Shown: positions 24,328 to 36,135 of the stretch, piece after piece
Layout: each line of letters opens with the position of its first letter
How positions within the stretch are numbered: the first letter of the stretch is position 1
Source of the DNA: Pleurodeles waltl
Lineage: Eukaryota; Chordata; Amphibia; Caudata; Salamandridae
Assembly: GCF_031143425.1 (NCBI RefSeq)
Contig: NC_090440.1
Span: 337,779,844 to 337,843,843 of the forward strand
DNA length: 64,000 bases
Direction: 5' to 3'
Notes under the pieces: generated by a model
Database searches by the model: none
Seen by the model: only the letters and a program-made list of their open reading frames with translations
What the model was told of the DNA's origin: nothing
Position numbers and translations under genes: made by a program

Positions 24328-25042
24328 TTCCAGCAACTGCGGGCTACTGGAGTGTGCCAACCATCAGGGCTGCCAGTGTGCCACGGAGCGAGGGAAAGGA
24401 CATTCCGCCACCTGCCAACCTAAAAAAGTTGTCCACATCCCAGAGGGAGAAGCAGAAAACACCTGCCACCAAGGGGTCAGGGAAAACGAAAGGGGATAGT
24501 GGCAAGTCAGCTGCGCCATCATCAAAGGTGGGGAAGGGCCAGAAACTGAAGGGCAGGTCAGGAGAGGCCACGGTGGCACTGACTGAGGGACCAGTGTCAC
24601 ACCTTCTTTCCACGTCGACACCAACCTGTATGGCGGAGAAGACCGCCACCTGCACCGCCACCTGCACCGCTTCCACAGAGCCCGCCGCCAGCACTGCTGC
24701 CACTGAGCCCGCCACCAGCACCGCCGCCACAGCACCCGCAACCAGCACCGCCTCCACAAAGCCTGCAACCAGCACTGCCGCCACAGAACCCACAATCAGC
24801 ACCTCTGCCACAGAGCCCGCCACAAGCACTGCTGCCACAGAGCCCGCCGCCGGCACCGCCGCCACAGAGCCTGCCGCAAGCACCGCTGCCACAGAGCCCG
24901 CCGCCAGCACTGCTGCCACAGAGCCCACAACCAGCACCGCTGCCACAGAGCCCGCCGCCAGCACAGCCACCACAGAGCTCGCCGCAAGCACCACCGCGAC
25001 TGACACCGCCACAAGCACCACCAGCGGCCCTGCGACATCCTG
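23322..25042 (+). pseudogene. Gene A / gene C deletion fusion (Harbinger copy 3)
   Basis: The start MAPQRHPRFSEEELRVMVEE and on to QLFGSQVQ is gene A exon 1. It then jumps at about 23424 to gene C exon 3 sequence in another frame and stops at 23465. Gene C exon 3 continues in a second frame with a TAG near 23527 (LNAM then stop), QQTNAYLEGIHSGQEVQQRA, a His/Thr/Pro-rich section and a repetitive EPAASTAAT tail. Not expected to make a working protein. The same junction exists at 41732 onward in the duplicated segment. Confidence 0.7.
24640..25040 (+). repeat. 27-bp tandem repeat (copy 3)
   Basis: Units of 27 bp encoding nine residues (EPAASTAAT and variants), in frame with the degenerate gene C tail. 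Replaces the 66-bp repeat found at this place in copy 1. Confidence 0.8.
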
Positions 25043-25129
25043 AGCCAGTGGCACCACCGCAGACATGGCTGCCATCCCCAGTGGTCCGTCGTCTGAGGCT
25101 GGTGGTGAGCTCCAGGAGACTGGGCAGCT

Positions 25130-25610
25130 TTCATGAAGCAACTCTTTCAGTGGAGAAAGGCATCCACTACCTCAGTCCTTGGCAGGATGGAGCACTCTGG
25201 CCACAATGCCCCCTCCAGAACCAGTGGAGTATTACATCCACTACCTCAGTCTTGGCAGGATGAAGCACTCTGGGCACAAAGCCCCCTCCAGAACCAGTGG
25301 AGAAAGGCATCCACTACCTCAGTCCTTGGCATGATGAAGCACTCTGGGCATCAAGCCCCCTCCAGAACCAGTGGAGTATTACAACCACTACCTCAGTCCT
25401 TGGCAGGATGAAGCACTCTGGGCACAAAGCCCCCTCTAGAACCAGTGGAGAAAGGCATCCACTATCTCAGTCCTTGGCAGGATGAAGCACTCTGGGCACA
25501 AAGCCCCCTCCAGAACCAGTGGAGTATCACATCCACTACCTCAGTCCTTGGCAGGATGAAGCACTCTGGGCACAAAGCCCCCTCCAGAACCAGTGGAGAC
25601 TGTTATCCAC
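25130..25610 (+). repeat. 74-bp tandem repeat (copy 3)
   Basis: About six units of about 74 bp built on TCCACTACCTCAGTCCTTGG and CCCCCTCCAGAACCAGTGGA. The same unit is present at 61230-61510 in copy 4. Confidence 0.85.
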
Positions 25611-25786
25611 TTGAGAGACTGTGGCCTTGCACTCCCCAGGATAAAGCAGTGGGAAACCCACCCACTGAAAAGACTTGTGAGACTGTGGCTTTGCACTCCC
25701 TAGGATAAAGCAGTGGGCAAACCACCCACTGAAAAGACTTCTGAGACTGTGGCTTTGCACTCCCCAGGATAAAGCAGTGGGCAAAC
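25611..25786 (+). repeat. 64-bp tandem repeat interrupted by the provirus (copy 3)
   Basis: Units carrying GAGACTGTGGCTTTGCACTC as in copies 1 and 4. The array is cut at GGGCAAAC by the provirus and resumes at 38543 with AAACCACCCACTG. The uninterrupted motif is visible at about 25716-25735, confirming the insertion point. Confidence 0.85.
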
Positions 25787-26638
25787 TGTGGTACTGAAAA
25801 TTCTGGACCCGTGTTATAAATGTCGTCGTATCACAACGATTTTGGTATCAGCAGACCGGGAATGATTAGAATAGTATGCACAAGCATTGCATTCATATTC
25901 GGGTAACGAAATCACCCGAATATCAGAGTTTCCGTCCTGAACCCTCGTGTTCCATTTAAACAACAGCCATTTTATGATTGCCCTCACATAGGCCAATGTC
26001 TAATGCTGAAAACGAGTCTGAAGGACACGTACACCTTTGCTGACTCCTCTGTGACCTGGGCAAGCTGACTCCACTGCCTGAAGCCAAACCTGTTCGGCCA
26101 GTTTCTTTCCCAGTGGCCGAATGAGATTAGTATCAAGGCACAACACATCATAAACCTTTCATCACACACAAACCATGCCTAATCTTACACACACCTGTCT
26201 CTGTTTCTTTCTTTATGACTTGCTTTACAAGGAGGAGGTGCCCGTTTATATTGGGTGTCCGTCGATATCTGATGAAAGTACTAAGCCTTGCCGGGTAATT
26301 GATTGAGGGCTGGACAGACTGAAATATGGGCTTGTCATCATAAACCTGCTATTTCTTTGTAGTGAAAATATGTGAATGGTCAACTGTAAAATAAGGAATG
26401 TTTGCCTAAAGCATAATATTTTGTATAAAAGAGAAGGTTAGCTTTGCAAAGGGAGCAGTCTCCTGAGAATATACACAATGTTGTACTTCTAGGATACCTG
26501 TTACTGGCTGCAGCCAATAAACAAGATCTTTGACTTCACCAAGAAGACTCTGTGTTTCTGTAGTCTTAAACAGGAAGGACTCGAAGTCTTAGGGTGTGTT
26601 CCCTGGCACCACTTGGTTCTGAAAAACCCAGTACTTCA
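25787..26638 (+). repeat. 5' LTR of the provirus
   Basis: Begins TGTGGTACTG and ends CAGTACTTCA, with imperfect inverted ends. A TATAAAA box lies at 26424-26430 and AATAAA at 26516-26521, marking a plausible U3/R/U5 order. Confidence 0.93.
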
Positions 26639-26640
26639 GT

Positions 26641-26658
26641 TGGCGCCCAACATGGAGC
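26641..26658 (+). other. Primer binding site, tRNA-Lys type
   Basis: TGGCGCCCAACATGGAGC starts two bases after the LTR. It resembles the tRNA-Lys(1,2) primer sites of several retroviruses, with a couple of mismatches. Confidence 0.7.
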
Positions 26659-27070
26659 GATTTCAGCGGTACCAGTCCAAGCCAGAGGTTCGTGAGGAGC
26701 TTCGTGTGAAAATTCTGGAAGGAGGCCGCCACTTCATCGACGTGTATGTCGACGTGGTCCGAAAGTCTTTGCTGCGAGGTTCCCCACTTCCCGATGGCTA
26801 CGAAGGACTACTGCCCTGACTATCGCCCTGTTTTGGACCCTTGATGATTTGGTATAGCGAAACGATAAACGAGTCTTCTGGTGAAGTCATTGATACCTCA
26901 GTTAAGTATAAGTGGAGCTTCTCCCAGTCCTTAGTTTGGTTCTTAGTTTGGTATCCCCTTGGGATCTTTGATTTGGAACTTGCAAGTACCAAAGCCGAGG
27001 GATTCGTGTATTCACGAGACTATCGTATTCGATAATCCTTTGAAGTTTGAAGCTAGACTAGAGAGCGAAG
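26659..27070 (+). other. Proviral leader
   Basis: Untranslated region between primer site and gag. A short open frame (ATG at 26651, stop near 26817) is present and is probably incidental. A packaging signal would be expected here but I cannot identify one by eye. Confidence 0.4.
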
Positions 27071-30000
27071 ATGCCTGGTCTTAGCAGATATGGAAATTTG
27101 TTTTGTCTTGGTTATAATAGGGATTCCCGATTGGAGGACTCGTGTCCGGTTCCTCCGATTGGAACTCCAACCTATGAACTATATGTGAAACATGGCATAG
27201 GCCTCATCATATATAATGAAGTATGGATCCGATACACCAGGAAAGATGGTGTTTTAAAATGGCCCCAATATGGTAGTTTTGACACAGAGATTCTGGATAA
27301 TCTGGAGGTTAAACTTTTTAAGAAGAAAGCCCGGCCGGCGATGTTTGACTCTTTCCGCCTATGGCATAAGGAAGCCAAACAGAAGGAAATTAAATTAGCA
27401 AAGAGAAATAAGAGGGAAGAGGGTATCTCGATAATGCAAGCTGCCATGCAGTTTAAAGATGATGAAGAAGAACAGATGAAAGAGCAGTTGCACAGGCAAC
27501 GAAAATTGGTGACCGATAAATGTTATCCAGTTCTTCTTCAGCAAGATGCAGCAAAAGAACTTGAGAAAGATCCTTTAATGTCACACTTGTTGAGTTCGCC
27601 ACCCCCTTATGCGCAGAATGCTACAGCACCTCCACAACCTTTAGCTGTGCAACCTCCGGTTATTGTGCCTCAGGTTCTTCCACAGCCACCAGCTCCTCTT
27701 CAGTTGGCTCCTACTACTATGGCGCAGCCCCTTCAAGGGCCGCCGACTTCGCTACCTGCTCCATCTGTACCTCCTGCGACTTTATGTACTACATCGACTG
27801 CCTCTTCTTGTGTTCTTCCTGATACTGCCTCTGCGTCTGCTTCTGCGTCTGCCTTGCCTCCCTCTGTTTTTCCTCCTGTTCTTTCATCAACTTCTCCTTC
27901 TGTCCGACAGAGAATGACAGATACTGTTGCCAGCCTTATATTTCCTCTCTTTGGGTCGTCTGGTGTGACCCCAGATTCGGAGCGTAAACAGTCGCGTAGT
28001 CAACTGCCTAATTCTCAAGAGAAAGAAATGTTTGACAGTATGGCGCGTAAATGGATTGTTTACCCTTTAAGATACGATGTAGAGTCTGTTATGGATGTCT
28101 TCCGCCAATGGGAAGCACCGAAACAAAGATACGTTTTTGAGAAAATGTGTGCTTTCCTTTGTGAGGAATTGGAAGATAATGATTTGGAAACAAATCCGCC
28201 TGATATGTGGCGTGTACGGTTTGAGTTTGCAAAGGGCACGATTGTGGGTTCGGATGTTGAGACAGCAGTTGCGACGTTGTTGTCCTTTAGGAATAAGGAT
28301 CCTTCTCAGTCATTGTTCCAACATGACTCCTCTGTTAAAAAAAAGGTGCAACAGTACCCAATGAGAGAAGTCCCTCCGGTATGGAAGGACGCCGTTGCGG
28401 CTGATGTTGCTAATCAAATTGATGCTGTCCCAGCTCATTTTCAGCGTGTTTGGGCACATGTTCCGTGGAAGCGAGCTGAAGTTTTAGCCCTTAAGCAGAC
28501 TTTGCCTGATCCCCGTAAAAACCCTGCAGGGTGTTATAAGGAATTATCACAGACTGCAGACTCATGCATTATGAATTTAGCCGACATAGACATGGTATTT
28601 GGGAATGTTGTTCCACAGCCTTTGTGGGGATTGATTCGCCATACAGATCATGCACAAGAGTTAGGTGACTCATGGGCTAATATTAGTGCTGCAAATGATA
28701 GACAAGTTGGTGGTGCCAAGCCTGAGCCTTTGGTAGCAGATCTGCCTGCTAGGATCATTACTTACATCAGTGGTTCCCAAACTTTTTTGGCCCCCGGCTC
28801 CCTTTATCTATTGGCTGTTGGCCACGGCTCCCCATTATGCTACTTTTTCTTGGCAGGTGGGGGGATATAATCCTGGCCTCAGGAATCCTTCAATTTCTAT
28901 TCCCAAAATTATTGGGATAAAGCTGTTGAAGGTATTATAATCGCAGATGTAACATAACTAATTGAAGTTGTTTTATTAAACAACTGTTATATTTTTAAGT
29001 CAAGTCAGAAAAAATACTCTTCATCAGTGGGGTTTCCACATGATATTTGTTTTTAACTACTTTTTGCTTTAGAACAATTGCCTCTAGGCTTGGGGCTCAC
29101 TCCTGGGAACCAAGTGGACAGGGAGATAAGTAGGGAACGAAATAAATAATTCTCATTGGTACCTTACATAATATCACTGCAGTCAGTTGTTTTCAGTGTC
29201 CTGACATTTGGTGTCTTGCAAATTAATGTCAAGGTACAGAACACAGCGCTCAGATATCACTATAATAAACTATCTTTTTATATTTCAAGAAAAATATACT
29301 GGCCACTTGAAATGGAAATATAAATGTGAATGCACTCAATAACCTAAAGTACCTGCTAAGTAATGAAAAGTGCAATTTCTCTCCCATTAAAAGTATTGAC
29401 CACTTCAGAGAAGTCCAAGTACTTGATATTTCAATTTAAAGAAGTGAAGGTACTCTGTACTGGATAGCGCCATTTAAAGGACTGGTCTGTGATTTTCTAA
29501 CATAAGAAAGTAAAACATATCCAGATAGCGGATGAATCACTAAAGGCCTAACCCAGCAGAACACCACAAAAACACTGGATGAATTCAAAGAGGCTGCATC
29601 TATTGTTAAATGAAGAGTATTAAATATGTGTGTTTATTAATAGGGGATGGCAAGAGGCTGGTCAAGCAGTGCCATTCAACCACACTGTCACCTATTATTG
29701 CTAGAATGAGCAAAGATGGGGTAATAAAGGTGTTTATCCAATTAAGTAATGTGTGAAGCTTACTATTTAAATCTGTATAGGCCTCTCGACCAAACAATAC
29801 TGAAATTAGGCCAGATCTTTAAGCTAAACTTCTCCAGTGGACACAGTTACTGGGTTAAAAATACTTCAAAATTAATGTAAAGTACACCCCAGACAACTCC
29901 AAATCATCATACAAGCAGTTTAACGTCACCAAATGTAAACTAAACTCTCTTTCATCCTACACATTTCCCAGCTAATAAAATCAAAACTTGCCTGAAACCA

Positions 30001-32147
30001 AAGACTCTTTCCTGCTGACTCAGGCCATTATGCTACACTGGCAACAGGCTGGTGCCACTATCATTGTTTCACAGAGCAGCACACGTTTACACACACAGCA
30101 GAGAGTAGTAGGCAACTGGAGGTGGACGCTCATTAGCAGTGACTGGCGACAGCCTAAGTGTGGATAGGCTTAGTGGCGCAATTGCAAGTTCAAGAGAGCA
30201 CCTCCTGTGCATGACAACTTCCACCCGATAGGAACGAGTAGATCTGGTTACTTAAACTGGAGATATTACTTAAAAATAAGACAGGCCCTGACGGTACCAG
30301 ATAAACAGAACTTAGAGTCGTCATTTCCCCAAACTCCTGCGCTCAAAGCTGTGCACACTCCAACCCAGAGGCTCTCACTGACCAACATTTTGGGTAAATG
30401 TAATCCTCAGATTGCCAAGTGTTCGGCTGTCGTGCTTCTAACCATCAGCCAGTTCTGGTAATGTAGCCCAGCAGAATGTTGTATTATGGGACATGTATTT
30501 TTTTTTCATTAAAGTTGTGCGCTGAAAACCCCTGGCAACAAGCTGCCGTCAAATGAGATGTGCTGACTGGTTGAGGGTGTCAGACATGGCACTTTGGGCC
30601 CAAGTGCTAGTTTTCTTTTTTTATACATTTGCTAAACAGTACCATCACTGACCGAACAGCGTTCATACCCACCATTAAATCAATTCTTGGTTAAACTGTT
30701 AATCTTAATTACTGCCCAGTGACGGAGGCTAAAGCTAAAAACAGTTTTGGTGGAAGGATGGTTAGTTCACGATCATCACAAATACGAGTAATGTGTCGCC
30801 AAGTGATCTCAATTCTCTGCACTTATTCACGTGCAACCCAGGCTCCACTGAAACAATTAAAACTATCAGTGGTCATTAGAACTCTTGCAAACTATTCCTC
30901 AGATACGGGGCATCAGAGGCGGGCACTCCCCGGGATGTGCAAACTTTATAATTTTCATTTACAAACTGAATTATTTACCTTGCTCTGAAGGGAACCAGGT
31001 TGTTTCTGTTTTGAACCATATAATTTGTGTTTCTGCCACCCACTGATGCATCCGTTGTTTGTGATCTTGTTCACAGCGTCATCTAGTGGAGAAATCACTG
31101 CATTTAACGTTGCCAAGTTGTTTAATAAACCTGATGGTTTAATCTGTTTGTAAAGCCAACATGATTCCGATTCCTGTAAACGTAGAGGAATTAACCTTAT
31201 TTAAACGCTAAATGCATGTGTCAAGCACGTCCCATTCGGGTTCTATGTGTCTTGCACAGAATCATTTCTGCTGGCATTAAGCGAGCTACTATACAGTCCA
31301 AGTGGTTCAGAAACTGTATGCTTGGTGTGAATCTGTTCACGGCGCCCCTGGATAGCTTTGTTGGCGCACCAGGGTGCCGCGGCGCACAGATTGGGAACCG
31401 CTGACTTACATGAAGACTTTAATGCCTGCGATGCGTGTGAATTGGGATAAATTGTCTGCGTGTAAGCAGAAGAAAGATGAAACAGTGTCTGATTATTTCA
31501 CCAGGTTTGAGGAAACGTTTATCGACCACAGTGGTCAAGATATGAGTACAGAAGGTGGTCAACGGTTGTTCGTCGACAAGTTTGTGCACAATTTGCTTGC
31601 CGAGCTGTGTAAGAAATTGAAGGATTCAGAAAGTTCTTGGGCCGTTTCCTCTTCAGCACAAATATTGGCTACTGCACAGTACTACGAAAATAGGGATAAA
31701 GATGAGAAGGATAGAGCAGATAAGAAAACTAAAGAATTAAAGACGAAGGTTCTTTTACAACAGGCGTATCCACCACGTGGTGGTCAGAGTAACTATCAGC
31801 AACCTCAACAGTTCCAGAGAAACTCGCAAAGGTTCGAGTTTTCTCAACCACGTGTTCCTGTAGGTCCCAATCAGTGTTCATATTGTAAAGAAGAGGGTAA
31901 TTTCAAGTATAGTTGTCCTATTTTGTTACAGCGTACGAATGGTGCTTCCGGCGCAAGAGGTCGAGGTGTTCAACAAGCTCCTAGAGGTAGAGGACGTGGA
32001 AGTTTTTCCCAGAACACGCGTTCCTTTCCGTCTCAAAACTCAATGAATAGTTTTGACCAGCAACATAACGCGTCTGGTAGGACGGCTCAGTACTATGCTG
32101 ACGACTACTATGCAGAAGATGAGAACTTGGAAGGTAATAATTGCTAG
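27071..32147 (+). pseudogene. gag: Proviral gag, split by a hAT transposon
   Basis: Starts at MPGLSRYGNLFCLGYN. There is no N-terminal Met-Gly myristoylation signal. It proceeds through a charged helical region (about residues 95-170), a long Pro/Ala/Ser-rich stretch (about 185-280) with PPPYAQ late-domain-like sequence (PPPY), and a capsid-like part from about residue 300 (for example REVPPVWKDAV). At 28759 the frame is entered by the hAT element; the far side resumes at 31412 in the same frame with DETVSDYFTRFEETF. The nucleocapsid part has one zinc-knuckle-like motif, CSYCKEEGNFKYSC, in which the expected His is Asn, followed by an Arg/Gly-rich tail. Gag ends in TAG at 32145, and pol continues in frame after it. 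About 800 codons without the insertion. Confidence 0.85.
28768..31403 (+). mobile_element. Non-autonomous hAT DNA transposon
   Basis: Left end CAGTGGTTCCCAAACT and right end AGATTGGGAACCGCTG form the classic hAT (Charlie-like) inverted repeat. The perfect 8-bp duplication ACTTACAT lies at 28760-28767 and 31404-31411. No transposase-like frame is found in its 2.6 kb, so it is a deletion-type derivative. The interior is AT-rich with nothing else recognisable. Since it interrupts gag, it is younger than the provirus. Confidence 0.92.
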
Positions 32148-35100
32148 GACAGCCATAGACGAAGAGAGAGTGTTTTTTTAGTTCCAGTAGATCAGAATGG
32201 ACCTTATGTTAAGGTGATTACCTCAGGTGTGTTGGGGCCTTTTCTGTTGGATACTGGTGCTACAAAGAGTTCTATTATGCACTCAAAACTCCCTGGCGCA
32301 CCTTTGTCTGGCGAGATGAATGTTTCAGTAGGTTTTTCTGGCGCCCCGGTTAGGAACCCGATTTCTAGTCCTATGTCCCTTTCTGTTGGACCTTGTGAAT
32401 TGGAAGAACCCCTTATTCTGACGACAGGTTGTGGTGAAAACTTGTTAGGATTGGATTTGTTGAAAAGATTGTATGCAACATTATATTGTTCTCTTTCGGG
32501 AGTACAACTTACACTGGGTAGGAAATTGGTCTCTCCAATGTATTTGTCGAAGGATAAACTTCCGACCGAATTGTCATTTCTTCCTGATACCATTTGGGCT
32601 ACTGGTCCTAATGATGTGGGTCTTTTGTAAATACCGCCTTATGTTGTGACATTGAAAGCCAATGTTAAATTACCACGCATTCAACAATACAAGATCTCTA
32701 GTGAATTTGAAAAGGCGTTGCTAGCGATCATTTATGATTTAATTGAAAAAGATGTAATTGAAGAGACAAGAGGCAACGTTTGTAATAGTCCTGTTTTGCC
32801 TGTTTTGAAACGTACTGACCCCTCTAAGCCACCTGTTTACAGGCTCGTGATTGATCTTAGAGAGGTAAATAAAATAGGTGTGCCACAGTTTCCAGTTGTT
32901 CCTGATATCACTGCCATATTGACTATGATTCCAGCTTCCGCCACCTGGTTCTCGGTGATTGACTTAAAGAATGCTTTCTTCAGCATCCCGATTGCAGAGG
33001 AGAGCAGGGATATTTTTGGCTTCAGTTTAGGAGGCCGAAGTTTCCGCTTCAAACGCGCTCCTCAAGGCTACTGTGAAAGTCCATCAATATATAGTCAGGC
33101 TTTAAAAACACAGCTTGATGCAATTGTTTTACCTGACGGCGCTACCCTTATTCAGTACATTGATGATTTGCTAGTCGCTACAGATACTGAAGAGATTTGT
33201 AAAGAAGCCACCTTGTTGTTGTTGCGTCATTTGTCTGATTTACATCACAAAGTGTCCCTTTCAAAACTGCAATATTGTCGTCAAGAAGTGACCTACTTAG
33301 GTCATCTCTTATCGAAGGAGGGAAGGAAACTGACCTCAGAAAGAATTCAGGCAATTGCAAAATTTAGTGTGCCAAGGACACAGAGAGAAGTACGTGCTTT
33401 CTTGGGCATTACCTCATACTGCAGACAATGGATACTGAATTTTTCTTTGCTGGCCAAACCTTTGGTAGCATTGACCTATAAAGATACACCAAACCCCGTT
33501 CCATTGTCTGAAGATTGTCAGAAAAGTTTTTCCGAATTGCGTAATGCATTGTGTTTGGCTCCTGTGTTGGGTACCCCCGACTACAGTAAGCCCTTTACAC
33601 TGTATGTCCATGAGAAAGAGGGTTGTGCATTGTCAGTGCTGACACAGTCTTTTGGAGACAAGCAACGCCCATGCGCATATTTTTCATCAACTTTGGATCC
33701 GGTAGCTAAAGCATTGCCGAGTTGCTTAAGAGCCACAGCGGCAGCAGCTGTTTCTATTCGACAGTGGACACGTTGTTAAACAGGACCAAGACACAGCATT
33801 TAACTAGTGCTCGATTGTCAGGTTACGAGTTGACACTGTTAGCGAGTCATGTGCACATAAAGAGGTGCAATACGTTGAATCCAGCCACGTTATTGCCAAT
33901 TTCAGTAGAAACAGATGATGTTGAACAACATGATTGTTTTCTTAGGACAGAAGAAGAAACGAAAGGGAGAGTAGATCTTAAAGATACTTCTCTTGCAAAG
34001 TGTGATGGTACCTTATGGGTGGATGGTTCATGCTTCAAGCTTCCGAAATGGTGATACGACTGCAGCATATGCTGTCACAACTTTGCATACGATTGTTGAA
34101 GCTGCATGTATACCACATAATTCAGCTCAAGCAGCAGAGCTGATTGCACTTACAAGAGCGTGTGCGTTATCGAAAGGAATGAAAGTGACCATATATACTG
34201 ACAGCCAGTATGCGTTTGGTGTGGCCCATAGTTTTGGACGATTGTGGAAAGAACGTGGGTTCCTGACTTCGCATGGAGCTAAAATTCAGCATGGTCATTT
34301 GGTGAATGAGCTTCTTGAGTCACTGACCTTGCCATTACAAGTTGCAATTGTGAAATGCAGTGCACACAAGAAGGTTACTGATGATGTCGGTCGTGGCAAT
34401 GCATTTGCTGACGAAATCGCAAAAGAAACAGCAAAAGATGTGATGAATCGAATGTATGTTGCAGGCCCCGCAAGATGGGTTGGTGACGTTGGAATATGTG
34501 AAGATACGATAGAGGGTGTGAAGTCTCTTCAAGCTGAAGCTTCAGAGAAAGAGTTGAGCGTGTGGAAAGAGAGTACGGGTAAATTGGATGAAAATGGTTG
34601 TTGGGTTGACTTGTCAGAACATCAGCGATGGTTGTTACCCGATGCATATGTGCTTGCAGTGGTGACAATGGCTCATGGACTGGCCCATATCAGTGCGAAA
34701 GGGATTTGTAAGTTGTTGGCTCCAGTATGGCAAAATGCTGGAATTCCTAAATGTGCAGAGAATGTGGTCAAGAATTGCATGGTGTGTCTGAAATACAATC
34801 CTGGTAGGGGAACCCCAACTCCAGCTGGTCATTTTGCGCCTCCAACGTATCCGTTCGAGGTTTTGCAGCTAGATTTCATCCACATGGAAAGGTGCAACAA
34901 TCTGAAATACGTACTCGTTGTTGTTTGTGCTTTTTCAAGATGGGTAGAAGCATATCCCTTAAAAGACAACACTGCCTTATCCACAGCTAAAGCCCTTGCC
35001 AAAGAATTCTTCCCTAGGTTTGGAATGCCGAGAATGGTCTGGAGTGATAATGGGAGTGAATTTGTGGGTTGAGTGATGAAAAAAGTATGTGAGGGGCTAG

Positions 35101-35885
35101 GTATCCAGCAAAAATTCCACGCTGCAAATCACCCCCAATCAGCTGGACTAGTAGAGTGCTATAATGGCACGCTAAAACTGAAGTTGGCAAAGATACAAGC
35201 GAGCTCGGGTCTTAAATGGCCTGACGCTCTGCCTCTAGCACTCCTATCAACAAGAATGACTGTGCATTCGCGAGTCGGACTTAGTCCCTATGAAATTGTG
35301 TTCGGCCGCCCGGCCAACATATGGGGAGTGCCAAGACCAACAAAATTCAGTGAGATCGAACACCCTGTACTGCTTGATTATTTGTATGAATTGACGGCTA
35401 AATTGCGTGTTCTACACCAACAGGTTCACGATACTCTGCCTCAGGTCTCTGAAGCTCCAGGACATCTTATCGATCCTGGATCATGGGTGCTGGTCAAGAA
35501 CTTCCAGCGGACAAAGAATGACCAGCCCCGTTGGACCGGCCCCCACCTCGTCCTTCTCTCAACAAGATCAGCTGTTCGAGTGGAAGGGAAAAAGAACTGG
35601 ATCCACGGCGTACACTGCAAGAGGGTCCCTTTTCCTCTACCGTACGACCGATGGGTCCAGGAGGGGATCACTGACTCTGAGACTGAGACTGTGCATCGTT
35701 TTTTGCCATTTAGCGGTGCACGTGTAAAAGGAACAATTTCTGAACGAGAAAGTGACAATAATTTGCAAGAAGCTGTGCCACCGTCAATTCGATTGAACAC
35801 TACAGAGCCTGAACTCTTGTTCCAGAACCAGACAGTACCTGGAAAAAGCCGTTATAATTTGAGACCAAGAACTAAGGACAAATAA
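32148..35885 (+). pseudogene. pol: Proviral pro-pol, inactivated
   Basis: In the gag frame, directly after the gag UAG. The protease has LLDTGATKS and LLGLDLL. In-frame TAA at 32628 precedes the reverse transcriptase (VIDLREVNK, DLKNAFFSIPI, YIDDLL). A frameshift near 33750, with apparent loss of some residues, leads into the connection domain, and another near 34040 falls after the RNase H residues WVDGSC; TDSQYAF follows. The integrase has an HHCC-like zinc region (HGLAHISAKG, CMVC) and DDE-type residues at LDFIHM, SDNGSEF and LVECYNG, with an in-frame TGA at 35070. The C-terminal region ends at 35885. The UAG gag-pol boundary matches readthrough expression in gammaretroviruses. Confidence 0.9.
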
Positions 35886-36135
35886 TTTGTTCCCGTTCCT
35901 TTGCTATTTTTTTTTAAAGGTGCGGCTCTCACATCTGAGAAACTTTCTTATTTTTGTTTTTTTCTTTTCGAACCGCCATCCGGGTTCAGCTGTAGGGTCG
36001 TGGTTGCCCAAGTCTTTGGAGTGCAGCTGAAGACATTAGGTGACAGTTCTGGTCGGTCTAAGGGAGTTGCCCTGGACTGACAGAAGCATTCCCTAGCATA
36101 GAACACCCTACCACCACGAGCAGCAATTAGAGAGG
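35886..36135 (+). other. pol-env spacer
   Basis: Short non-coding interval with a T-rich tract (about 35907-35965). An env splice acceptor would be expected nearby, and several pyrimidine-rich AG sites exist, but I cannot choose one. Confidence 0.35.

Noticed and set aside
24344..25141. 265-codon Val/Ala-rich minus-strand frame
   Set aside because: Antisense of the 27-bp coding-phase repeat.
27663..27917. Leu/Pro-rich frame overlapping gag
   Set aside because: Out-of-frame reading of the proline-rich part of gag.
30207..30988. Short open frames inside the hAT element as possible transposase pieces
   Set aside because: No hAT dimerisation or DDE motif; length consistent with chance.
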